Origin: an uncultured Spirochaetota bacterium
GTDB lineage: Bacteria > Spirochaetota > Spirochaetia > Treponematales > UBA12059
Length of the DNA stretch: 54,692 nt
Direction of reading: 5' to 3'
Assembly: GCA_937873275.1 (NCBI GenBank)
Contig: CALMRC010000084.1
Location: 1 to 54,692, forward strand
Position 1 is the stretch's first letter, and the number at the start of each line of letters is the position of its first letter. Below the pieces are notes generated by a model that was not told where the DNA came from, did not search any database, and saw nothing but the letters and a program-made list of their open reading frames with translations. Below, in pieces: positions 41,586 through 48,811 of this stretch. A program made the position numbers and the translations under genes.

Positions 41586-42689
41586 TTACTGCACCAGCTC
41601 GTCGCCCTCTCCCCGGGAGATGACGATGTCGCCGGTTTCCTCGAGGTGGCGGATGATGGACACGATCTTCTGCTGGGCTTCCTCCACGTCCTTGAGTCGC
41701 ACGGGGCCCATGTACTCCATGTCCTCCTTGAGCATCGTGGCCGCCCGTTTGGACATGTTCTTGAAGATCTTCTCCTGCACCTCCTGGTCCACGCCCTTGA
41801 GGGCCTTGGCCAGCTCCTGTCCGTCCACCTCTCGGAGGACCTTCTGTATGGACCGGTCGTCCAGCAGGACGATGTCCTCGAACACGAACATCTTCTTCTT
41901 GATCTCTTCGGCGAGCTCGGGATTCTCCTCCTCCAGGCTCTCGATGATGCCCTTCTCCGTGGTGCGGTCCACCAGGTTCAGGATCTCGACGATGGAGTCC
42001 ACGCCGCCGGCGGCGGTGAAGTCCTCGCTGGACAGGGTGGAGAGTTTCTTCTCCAGGACCCGCTCCACCTCCCGCAGGGTCTCCGGGCTCGTGCGGTCCA
42101 TGGTGGCGATGCGCCGGGCCACGTCGGACTGGAACTCGTGGGGGAGCTTCTGCAGGATGTACCCCGCCTTCCCGGGCTCCAGGTACGCCAGGATCAGGGC
42201 TATGGTCTGGGGATGCTCCTGCTGGATGAAGTTCAGAAGGTGCGCGGGATCCGTCCGGCGGATGAAGTCGAAGGGCCGGACCTGCAGGGAGCTGGTCAGC
42301 CGGTTGATGATGTCGATGGCCTTCTGGGACCCGAGGGCCTTCTCCAGCAGCTCCCGGGCGTAGTCGATGCCGCCGGAGGAGATGAACTCCGAGGCCATCA
42401 TGAGCTCCTGGAACTCCATGAGGACCTGGTCCTTCTGCTCGGGCTCCACCGTGTCCAGCCGGGCGATCTCGAAGGTCAGGGTCTCGATCTCGTCCTCCCG
42501 GAGGTGCTTGAAGATTTCCGCGGAGATCTCGCTGCCCAGGGTCACCAGGAAGATGGCGGCCTTCTGCCGGCCGTTCATGTCCTTGACCTTCATCGCCTTC
42601 TTGGTCGGGGCGGGGGCGGCACCGGCGGCGGCGCCGGCCTGTCCTCCCCTGCCCCGCTGGGGGGTCTGCGCTTGGGCTTGAGCGGCCAT
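41586..42689 (-). CDS. fliG: Flagellar motor switch protein FliG
   Basis: FliG couples stator torque to the MS-ring. The 367-residue product carries an extra N-terminal tail of about 30 residues of Gln/Ala/Gly/Thr before the FliG core (QKAAIFLVTLGSEISAEIFK). The middle EHPQTIALIL motif follows near 165, and the C-terminal torque helix has charged residues in VLREVDGQELAKALKGVDQE and MSKRAATMLKEDMEYMGPVR. ATG 42689 starts 3 bp after the fliF stop. The Gln/Ala-rich tail is longer than in most FliG. Confidence 0.97.
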   Translation of the reverse strand: MAAQAQAQTPQRGRGGQAGAAAGAAPAPTKKAMKVKDMNGRQKAAIFLVTLGSEISAEIFKHLREDEIETLTFEIARLDTVEPEQKDQVLMEFQELMMASEFISSGGIDYARELLEKALGSQKAIDIINRLTSSLQVRPFDFIRRTDPAHLLNFIQQEHPQTIALILAYLEPGKAGYILQKLPHEFQSDVARRIATMDRTSPETLREVERVLEKKLSTLSSEDFTAAGGVDSIVEILNLVDRTTEKGIIESLEEENPELAEEIKKKMFVFEDIVLLDDRSIQKVLREVDGQELAKALKGVDQEVQEKIFKNMSKRAATMLKEDMEYMGPVRLKDVEEAQQKIVSIIRHLEETGDIVISRGEGDELVQ

Positions 42690-42692
42690 GGC

Positions 42693-44399
42693 CTATTCCT
42701 CCCTCAGCCAGGTCCGGATGAGCTGGGCCACGTCCTCGGGGTGCTCCTTGGCCATGTTGATCGCGTGCTCCTGGAGCTCCAGGCGCTTGCGTTCCTCCAC
42801 GGACATGGACACTTCGATGCTCTGCTCCTCCGCCTGCCGTATCGCGTTTTCCCGGAGCATCTGGGCCTCCAGGGCGCGCTTTTCCTCCGCCAGTCTCCGG
42901 CGTCGTTCGAGTTCCCGGGAGATCAGGCGGAACACGATGAAGGATACCATGAGAACGGCCAGTCCGATGAGGCTAAATAGGATAATCTGGCTGACCTGCT
43001 GCCGCCGCAGGAATTCCTCGTCCTCCGCCCGGAACTGGGCCGTGCGGTCGAACCGGATGTTCTGGACCGTGACGGAATCCCCCCGGGCCCGGTCGTAGCC
43101 GATGGCGTTCTGGATCAGGGCTTCCGCGGCCTTCAGGTCCGCCGGGGGAATCGCCTCGTATGCCCGCTCGATGCCCCCGTCGGGCTTCAGGACCGGACGG
43201 CCCTTGTCGTCGATCTTCCGGGTCCATACCCCGTCGATGTTCACGGAAACCGTGACCCGGTCGATGCCGGGGGACCGGTCCTCCTCGGTGTTCCGCTCGT
43301 TGATCTCCTCGTTCTTGAGGGTCTGGGTCTGGGTGGCCTTGCCCACCATGTTCTGGAGGTCCTTGTAGGCCGGGGCCGTCTGCCCCTCCGCCCCCGCGGG
43401 GCCCTCGGGATTGAACCCCGTGCCCTGGTATTCGTAGGTGGTCTTGCTTTCCGACCGGGTCACGGACTTTTCCACCAGGGAATCGTCGTAGGGGGTGGTC
43501 GGATTGTCCGGCTTGATCACGAAGGGCAGGAACTCCTTGGTCTGCACGGACTTCTTGCTCATGTCCATGTCGATCTTGATGTTCAGGTCCCGGACCCGGT
43601 CCTCCGTGTAGATCTGCTGGAGGGACCGCAGGACCGCCGCGCGGTACTGGGTCTCCAGGCGCTGGATGAGCTGCTGTTCCCGCTTGGTCCGGTCGATCCG
43701 GTCGAAGTCCGCCAGGCTCGCGAAGTCGTTGAGGATGACCCCGTTCTGGTCCGTGATGACGATGTTCTCCGGAGCCAGTCCCCCGACGGCGAACTGGATG
43801 ATCTTCTGGACTCCCTCCAGCTTCTTCCGGTTCGTCGTGATGTCGCTGCCGGGCTTGGGATAGAGGATCACGCTGGCGGTCACGGGATTCTGGTCCTGGG
43901 AGAAGAGTTCCTTTTCCGGGATCTCGATCACCACGTTGGCCTTGTCCACGTCCCCCAGGCTCTCGATGTGACGGCGCACCTCCTGGACCACGGCCCTGCG
44001 GAGGTTGACGTTCCGCTCGAAGTCCGTGACCGTGAAGCGGTCGATCGCGAAGACCGACCAGGGATCCGTCCCCTTGGGGATGAGGTCCTCCCGGAGGAGG
44101 ACCGCGTTCGCCTCGGCCCGGATCTTCTCGTCCTTGACGTACAGGACGTTCCCCTCACCGACCTCGAAGGGGATCCCCTCCTCGTCCAGGCGGTTCGTGA
44201 TGAGCCGGAGTTCGTCGTCCGTCTTGATGGGCGTGGAGATGAGCCGGACCATCGTGGGCGCGGCGGATACCCGGAACAGGAGCACGGTCCCCACGACCGC
44301 GGCCACCACGATGCCCGCCAGGATGAGTTTCTGCACCAGGGTCCACTTGGACCACAGGGCCTTGAGCTGCTCGAAGAATTTCTTCAGCCATTCGTTCAT
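42693..44399 (-). CDS. fliF: Flagellar MS-ring protein FliF
   Basis: FliF forms the MS-ring and the base of the motor. The 568-residue product has a first transmembrane helix near 20-42 (LVQKLILAGIVVAAVVGTVL). Periplasmic RBM domains follow (about 45-230 and 240-430), with DVDKANVVIEIPEKELFSQD-like and SVILYPKPGSD sequences, then a second helix near 455-480 (IILFSLIGLAVLMVSFIVFR). The cytoplasmic tail ends AQLIRTWLREE, the FliG-binding peptide. ATG 44399 has GGGAGGGG 4 bp upstream. The heptamer element copy B lies about 30 bp upstream. Confidence 0.97.
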   Translation of the reverse strand: MNEWLKKFFEQLKALWSKWTLVQKLILAGIVVAAVVGTVLLFRVSAAPTMVRLISTPIKTDDELRLITNRLDEEGIPFEVGEGNVLYVKDEKIRAEANAVLLREDLIPKGTDPWSVFAIDRFTVTDFERNVNLRRAVVQEVRRHIESLGDVDKANVVIEIPEKELFSQDQNPVTASVILYPKPGSDITTNRKKLEGVQKIIQFAVGGLAPENIVITDQNGVILNDFASLADFDRIDRTKREQQLIQRLETQYRAAVLRSLQQIYTEDRVRDLNIKIDMDMSKKSVQTKEFLPFVIKPDNPTTPYDDSLVEKSVTRSESKTTYEYQGTGFNPEGPAGAEGQTAPAYKDLQNMVGKATQTQTLKNEEINERNTEEDRSPGIDRVTVSVNIDGVWTRKIDDKGRPVLKPDGGIERAYEAIPPADLKAAEALIQNAIGYDRARGDSVTVQNIRFDRTAQFRAEDEEFLRRQQVSQIILFSLIGLAVLMVSFIVFRLISRELERRRRLAEEKRALEAQMLRENAIRQAEEQSIEVSMSVEERKRLELQEHAINMAKEHPEDVAQLIRTWLREE

Positions 44400-44430
44400 G
44401 TTCCCCTCCCAAGTTAGATGAACGAAAACG

Positions 44431-44557
44431 GTGATCGGTGGACGGTGGTCAGTGGACGGAAACGAGGCGACCGTGCGGGGACCGGTATCCGCAAAAGCGT
44501 TCAAGTCCTCCGGGATCCGCAGCCACTCCCGTTCACCGTTTACTGTTCACGGTTCAC
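44431..44557 (-). repeat. Heptamer inverted-repeat element, copy B (fliE-fliF gap)
   Basis: Left arm 44431-44458 is four heptamers on the plus strand (GTGATCG, GTGGACG, GTGGTCA, GTGGACG). Right arm 44530-44557 is four on the minus strand (GTGAACC, GTGAACA, GTAAACG, GTGAACG). The 71-nt core 44459-44529 aligns with copy C without gaps and shares CGGAGGA at core positions 18-24 on the transcript strand. The fliE stop codon TGA (44554-44556) lies in the outermost right heptamer. Confidence 0.85.
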
Positions 44558-44895
44558 CTCGTATTTATCAAATCCCTCCAAGCCCGGACCACCCGGTCCA
44601 GGACGCTTCGGGCTATGTTCAACGACATGTTCGCCCGGCTCATGGCCAGGGTCACGTCGTGGGCATCCACGGAATCCGGGTCCGTGAGCATCTGCTGGAC
44701 CAGGGACGTGTTCTCCGTCTGGTACGCGTTGACCCCGTCCATGGCCTTGAGCAGGGCGTCCTCGAAGGAGGGACCCTTCACGGCGGAACCTTCCCCGAGC
44801 TGGCCGGAGGAGGTGTAGTGCCGGGGGCTCGTGCGGGCCAGCCGGATGAGGTCGCCGGACGCGATGTCCACGGGCAGAAGATTGTTCACCGCCAT
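44554..44895 (-). CDS. fliE: Flagellar hook-basal body protein FliE
   Basis: FliE is the adaptor between the MS-ring and the rod. The 113-residue product has the usual length. Conserved features are the SFEDALLKAMDGVNAYQ stretch near 48, then DPDSVDAHDVTLAMSRANMS and the C-terminal LDRVVRAWRDLI. The last codons (Thr, Arg) and the stop lie at the boundary with the heptamer element copy B, so the extreme C-terminus may have been set by that element. ATG 44895 is 3 bp after the flgC stop. Confidence 0.94.
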   Translation of the reverse strand: MAVNNLLPVDIASGDLIRLARTSPRHYTSSGQLGEGSAVKGPSFEDALLKAMDGVNAYQTENTSLVQQMLTDPDSVDAHDVTLAMSRANMSLNIARSVLDRVVRAWRDLINTR

Positions 44896-44898
44896 TCA

Positions 44899-45357
44899 CT
44901 ACCTCCCGATCTCCAGGGCCTTCAGGAACATGGACTTCGACCCGTTGATGATGGCCGAGTTGGCCTCGTACGCGCGGGAGGCGGCGATGAGGTCCACCAT
45001 CTCCGTCACGATGTTCACGTTGGAGTACTCCACGTATCCCGCCCGGGGTCCGCTCTGGATGGCGTCCGGGTGGGTCGGATCGTACACGAGCCGGGTCGGG
45101 GTGGACTGGTCCTTCTGGACCTCGGAGACCCGGACGCCCCGGCCCACTCCGTTGTCCCACTGCTTGGGGAGGAAGGGCAGGCGAAAATACGGCTGGTCCA
45201 CCCGGGGGCGCAGCACCACCCGGCTCCTCCGGAACGGCCCGCCCTCGGGGGTGCGGGTGGTGGAGGCGTTGGCGATGTTGTCCGCGATGACGTCGGAGCG
45301 GAGGCGCTCCGCGGACATCCCCGTGGCGGCTATATTGATCGAACTGAACAGTCCCAT
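44899..45357 (-). CDS. flgC: Flagellar basal-body rod protein FlgC
   Basis: FlgC is a proximal rod subunit. The 152-residue product has the rod motif near the N-terminus (INIAATGMSAERLRSDVIAD, then NIANASTTRTPEGGPFRR). It also has the conserved C-terminal GYVEYSNVNIVTEMVDLIAA and SRAYEANSAIINGSKSMFLK. ATG 45357 follows the flgB stop by 14 bp with GGAAGG upstream. Confidence 0.96.
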   Translation of the reverse strand: MGLFSSINIAATGMSAERLRSDVIADNIANASTTRTPEGGPFRRSRVVLRPRVDQPYFRLPFLPKQWDNGVGRGVRVSEVQKDQSTPTRLVYDPTHPDAIQSGPRAGYVEYSNVNIVTEMVDLIAASRAYEANSAIINGSKSMFLKALEIGR

Positions 45358-45371
45358 ATTCCTTCCTTATC

Positions 45372-45791
45372 CTACCGGAGCACCAGGTTGACCTGCTGGA
45401 ACTCGAAATTCACCGCCTGGGCCATCAGGGTGTACATGAGCTGGTTCTGCAGGGATGCCATGAGCTCCTGCTCGGGATCCACGTTGTTGCCGTTGTTCTT
45501 GGAGGTGGACAGGTAATCCAGGACCCTCCGGGGCTCCACGGACCGGTAGTCCTTGGGGCGCCAGAGGGGCATGTGGCGGTCGTTCGTGACCTCCAGGTCC
45601 AGGACGGGCTTCACCTTCTCGGAGTCCAGGGCCCGCTTCAGGGCGGCCTCGAAGTTGACGTCCGACCGCTTGAAGTTGGGCACTTCCGAGTTGGCCATGT
45701 TGTCCGCGATCACGTCCCGGCGCAGGAGTGCCACGTCCATGGACCTCTGGAGAAGATCCACCGTCTTTCCGAACGCGTTACCCTCGAACAT
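45372..45791 (-). CDS. flgB: Flagellar basal-body rod protein FlgB
   Basis: FlgB is the first proximal rod protein and leads the classical flgB operon. The 139-residue product has FGKTVDLLQRSMDVALLRRD and VIADNMANSEVPNFKRSDVN near the N-terminus, and ends with the ELMASLQNQLMYTLMAQAVN helix. I choose ATG 45791: the sequence GAGGTGA just upstream is a near-ideal Shine-Dalgarno site. The in-frame GTG 45800 lies inside that site and would add three residues. The upstream gap holds repeat copy C and a candidate promoter. Confidence 0.95.
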   Translation of the reverse strand: MFEGNAFGKTVDLLQRSMDVALLRRDVIADNMANSEVPNFKRSDVNFEAALKRALDSEKVKPVLDLEVTNDRHMPLWRPKDYRSVEPRRVLDYLSTSKNNGNNVDPEQELMASLQNQLMYTLMAQAVNFEFQQVNLVLR

Positions 45792-45861
45792 TCCGCTCAC
45801 CTCGTTCCTTTTCCAGCCTCGATCCCGAAAAAACCGGAACCCTGTTTAGTAGATCGGCGAA

Positions 45862-45883
45862 AATCCTTCGGCATTGAAGGATT
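45862..45883 (-). promoter_or_regulatory. Leader hairpin upstream of flgB
   Basis: On the transcript strand AATCCTTC and GAAGGATT (45876-45883 and 45862-45869) form an 8-bp stem with a 6-nt loop. A short TTTTC run follows, so it could act as a weak terminator or attenuator between hslU and flgB. It overlaps the candidate -10 box at 45881-45886. Confidence 0.45.
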
Positions 45884-45910
45884 ATCCGACCTTGGACAGT
45901 GGTCTGTGGA
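45881..45910 (-). promoter_or_regulatory. Candidate flgB promoter using the repeat as -35
   Basis: On the minus strand GATAAT (45881-45886) matches five of six -10 bases. Upstream by 18 bp, TCCACA (45905-45910) matches four of six -35 bases and lies inside the heptamer array of repeat copy C. The -35 is modest. If real, the element contributes half of the promoter of the flagellar operon. Confidence 0.4.
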
Positions 45911-46018
45911 CGGTGGACGGAGGTAGCCACGGATCGCAGGCGGATTGAATGCCATCTCTGTTTCCATCCTCCGCGCCCTCCCCTCACTTCCGTCCACCGA
46001 CCACCGACCACCGTTCAC
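45892..46018 (-). repeat. Heptamer inverted-repeat element, copy C (hslU-flgB gap)
   Basis: Left arm 45892-45919 is four heptamers (TTGGACA, GTGGTCT, GTGGACG, GTGGACG). Right arm 45991-46018 is four on the minus strand (GTGAACG, GTGGTCG, GTGGTCG, GTGGACG). The core 45920-45990 is 71 nt and starts on the transcript strand with GAAGTG like copy A. The hslU stop TGA (46015-46017) lies in the outermost right heptamer. The inner two heptamer pairs match almost perfectly. Confidence 0.88.
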
Positions 46019-47388
46019 AATATATACTTCGCCAGATCCGGCTTCTCGAACACGTCCTTGAACCTCTCCTCCACGAAGGCCGGGGTGACGACCACCCGGG
46101 ATCCGGACTTCTCGGGGGCCGTGAAGGATACTTCCTCCAGGAGGCGCTCCATCACGGTCTGGAGCCTCCGGGCCCCGATGTTCTCCGCCTGGGAGTTGGC
46201 CCGGGCCGCGATCTCCGAGAGACGCTCGATGGCCTCGTCCTCGAAGACCAGCTCCACGCCCTCGGTGCCCAGGAGCTGGCGGTACTGCAACGTCAGGGCG
46301 TTCTCGGGCTCCGTCAGGATGCGGCGAAAATCCTGGGCGGAGAGGGCGTCCAGCTCCACCCGGATGGGGAAGCGGCCCTGGAGTTCGGGGATGAGGTCCT
46401 GGGGCTTGGAGACGTTGAAGGCCCCGGCGGCGATGAACAGGATGTGGGTCGTGTCCACAATACCGTACTTGGTGTTCACCTGGCTGCCTTCCACGATGGG
46501 AAGGATGTCCCTCTGCACGCCCTCCCGGGACACGTCGATGCCCCCCGCCCGGGCTCCCTCCCGGGTCGCCACCTTGTCGATCTCGTCGATGAAGACGATC
46601 CCCATCTCCTGCACCCGCTTGCGGGCCTCTTCCGCGACCTTGTCCGGGTCGATCAGCTTGTCCGTCTCCTCCGCCAGGAGGATGGCCCGGGCCTCCCGGA
46701 CGGTCACGGTCCGGCGCTTCTTCTTGGCCCCGAAGAGGCCCGAGATCGAGGAAAAAGCCTCCTCCATGCCCTCCATCTGCTTGCCCGCGAAGAGCTCCAG
46801 ACTGGGTCCCTGGGAGGACTGGACCAGGACCTCCACCTCCCGGTCCTCGAGCCGGCCCTCCCGCAGCATCGTCCGGAAACGTTCCCGGGTGTCGGCGCCC
46901 TCGCTCCGGGGATTCGCCACGGTGATCTGGGACACCCCCACGGGCTCGGAGGCGCTCTTGATCCCCGGCAGGAGGATGTCCAGGATCCGGTCCTCCACCC
47001 GGCGGTCCGCCTCGGCCCGTACGGACTCCAACATCTCGGACTTGACCATCTGGAAGCCCGCGGACATCAGGTCCCGGATCATGGACTCCACGTCCCGTCC
47101 GACGTAGCCGACCTCGGTGTACTTCGTGGCCTCCACCTTCAGGAACGGAGCCCCGCAGAGCTTGGCCAGGCGCCGGGCGATCTCGGTCTTTCCGACTCCG
47201 GTGGGTCCCATCATGAGGATGTTCTTCGGGGCGATCTCCTCCCGGATTTCCTCGGGGAGCTTGCGGCGGCGCATCCGGTTGCGGAGGGCGATGGCCACGG
47301 CCTTCTTGGCCTTCAACTGGCCCACGATGTAGCGGTCCAGTTCCTCCACGATCCGGGCCGGGGTGAGCCGGGAAAAATCGTCCGTCAC
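46015..47388 (-). CDS. hslU: ATP-dependent protease ATPase subunit HslU (ClpY)
   Basis: HslU unfolds proteins and feeds them to HslV. The 457-residue product has [17 protein letters not shown] at the start and Walker [17 protein letters not shown] near 60. An inserted I domain (about 110-240) precedes Walker [17 protein letters not shown] near 262 and the sensor 2 region. The C-terminal tail ends KYIL, which docks into HslV to activate it. The start is GTG 47388, overlapping the hslV stop (GTGA). The stop codon is shared with the heptamer repeat copy C. Confidence 0.97.
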   Translation of the reverse strand: MTDDFSRLTPARIVEELDRYIVGQLKAKKAVAIALRNRMRRRKLPEEIREEIAPKNILMMGPTGVGKTEIARRLAKLCGAPFLKVEATKYTEVGYVGRDVESMIRDLMSAGFQMVKSEMLESVRAEADRRVEDRILDILLPGIKSASEPVGVSQITVANPRSEGADTRERFRTMLREGRLEDREVEVLVQSSQGPSLELFAGKQMEGMEEAFSSISGLFGAKKKRRTVTVREARAILLAEETDKLIDPDKVAEEARKRVQEMGIVFIDEIDKVATREGARAGGIDVSREGVQRDILPIVEGSQVNTKYGIVDTTHILFIAAGAFNVSKPQDLIPELQGRFPIRVELDALSAQDFRRILTEPENALTLQYRQLLGTEGVELVFEDEAIERLSEIAARANSQAENIGARRLQTVMERLLEEVSFTAPEKSGSRVVVTPAFVEERFKDVFEKPDLAKYIL

Positions 47389-47918
47389 GGCAGCTCCTCC
47401 ACGGTCACCTGGGCGTTGGTGTAGATGCAGATCCCCGCGGCGATGCCCAGGGAGCGCCGGGCGATCTCCGCGGCGGACAGGTCCCCGCCGTCCAGGTAAG
47501 CCAGGGCGGCGGCGTAGGCGTAGGGTCCTCCGGATCCGATGGCGATGACGCTCTCCGCGGGCTCGATGACGTCCCCGGTCCCGGACAAAAGGAGGGTCTT
47601 CTCCGCGTCCGCCACCAGGAGGAGGGCTTCCAGACGGCGGAGCATCTTGTCGGTCCGCCAGTCCTTGGCCAGCTCCACCGCGGCCCGGGTCAGGTCCCCG
47701 GAGTACTCCTTGATCTTGGTCTCGAAATGGTCGAAGAGGGTGAAGGCGTCCGCGGTGGCCCCCGCGAATCCGACCAGGACCTTCCCGTCGTGGATCTTGC
47801 GAACCTTGCGGGCGTTGCTCTTCATGACCGTCGCGCCCATGGTCACCTGGCCGTCCCCGGCCATGGCCACCTTCCCTCCCCGCCGCACCGCGAGGACCGT
47901 GGTAGATCGTATCTTCAT
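47385..47918 (-). CDS. hslV: ATP-dependent protease peptidase subunit HslV (ClpQ)
   Basis: HslV is the proteasome-like threonine peptidase. The 177-residue product contains [20 protein letters not shown] near residue 5. The catalytic Thr is expected to be Thr6, preceded by five residues (MKIRS), so a short propeptide would need removal, unlike the direct Met-Thr start of E. coli HslV. It also has [20 protein letters not shown] and [19 protein letters not shown] 47918 overlaps the xerC stop as ATGA. Confidence 0.95.
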   Translation of the reverse strand: MKIRSTTVLAVRRGGKVAMAGDGQVTMGATVMKSNARKVRKIHDGKVLVGFAGATADAFTLFDHFETKIKEYSGDLTRAAVELAKDWRTDKMLRRLEALLLVADAEKTLLLSGTGDVIEPAESVIAIGSGGPYAYAAALAYLDGGDLSAAEIARRSLGIAAGICIYTNAQVTVEELP

Positions 47919-48811
47919 CGTCCGCTCCCGTGAGGATGAGCCCGCTCGTAGACTTCCCGCAGGCGTTTCAGGTCCACGTGGGTGTAGACCTGGGTCGTCG
48001 ATATGTTGGCGTGCCCCAGGAGTTCCTGGACCACCCGGATGTCCGCACCCCGCCCGACCAGGTGGGTCGCGAAGGAGTGCCGGAATGCGTGGGGGGAGAT
48101 CCGCTTGCCCAGCCCCAGGATCGCGGCCCGCCGGTCCAGGAGCCAGGCGATCCCCCGGGTCGTCAGGCGGCTTCCCCGGGCGTTCACGAACAGCCAGGGG
48201 CCGTCCTTCCCGGCCTTGGCGGCCCGGTAGGGCAGCCACGCCGCCAGGGCCTCGCGGGCGGAATCGGCCAGGAACACCACCCGCTCCTTGCGCCCCTTGC
48301 CCGTCACCCGGGCGGAGCCCTTGGCGAGGTCCACGTCCGCGAGCCGCAGCCCGGCGACTTCGGAGACGCGGCACCCCGTGCTGTACAAGAGCTCCAGGAG
48401 GGCCCGGTCCCGTACCTCCGCGAAATCGCTCCCCGAAGCGGAGTCGATCAGCTCGCCCATCTCGTCCTCGAAGAGGAACCGGGGCAGGGGCCGGCCCGCG
48501 GGGAGTCCCTCCACGTCCCGGGCGGGATCCGTGCCGGAGCCCGCCGGGCCCGGGAAGCGCTGGAAGTATCGGTACAGCCCCTTGACCGCGGACAGGGCGC
48601 GGTTCACCGAGGAGGCCGCGAATCCCGCCTGGACCCGGGCGGCCATGAAGCCCCGGACGTCCTGGGTCGCGGCCTCCTCGGGATCCCGGCCCCTCGACGC
48701 CAGGTAGGCTTCCCAGGAGGCCAGGTCGTTCCCGTAGGATTCCACGGTGCGGGGCGAGAGGTTGCGAACGGCGGCCAGGTAGGCCAGGTAGGCCTCAATC
48801 CTCCGGTGCAT
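47915..48811 (-). CDS. xerC: Tyrosine recombinase, XerC-like
   Basis: XerC/XerD resolve chromosome dimers at dif with help from the divisome. The 298-residue product has the SAM-like N-terminal domain (about 1-95) and the catalytic domain. The active-site residues are Arg in [12 protein letters not shown], Lys in [10 protein letters not shown], His and Arg in [11 protein letters not shown], then His in [11 protein letters not shown] and the nucleophile Tyr in VYTHVD. ATG 48811 lies inside the end of topA (17-bp overlap). In other bacteria this copy next to hslVU is called CodV/XerC; which Xer it is cannot be decided from sequence. Confidence 0.92.
   Translation of the reverse strand: MHRRIEAYLAYLAAVRNLSPRTVESYGNDLASWEAYLASRGRDPEEAATQDVRGFMAARVQAGFAASSVNRALSAVKGLYRYFQRFPGPAGSGTDPARDVEGLPAGRPLPRFLFEDEMGELIDSASGSDFAEVRDRALLELLYSTGCRVSEVAGLRLADVDLAKGSARVTGKGRKERVVFLADSAREALAAWLPYRAAKAGKDGPWLFVNARGSRLTTRGIAWLLDRRAAILGLGKRISPHAFRHSFATHLVGRGADIRVVQELLGHANISTTQVYTHVDLKRLREVYERAHPHGSGR

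Noticed and set aside
34714-46018. Heptamer arrays as CRISPR repeats
   Set aside because: Units are 7 nt and contiguous, with inverted arms and no spacers or cas genes.
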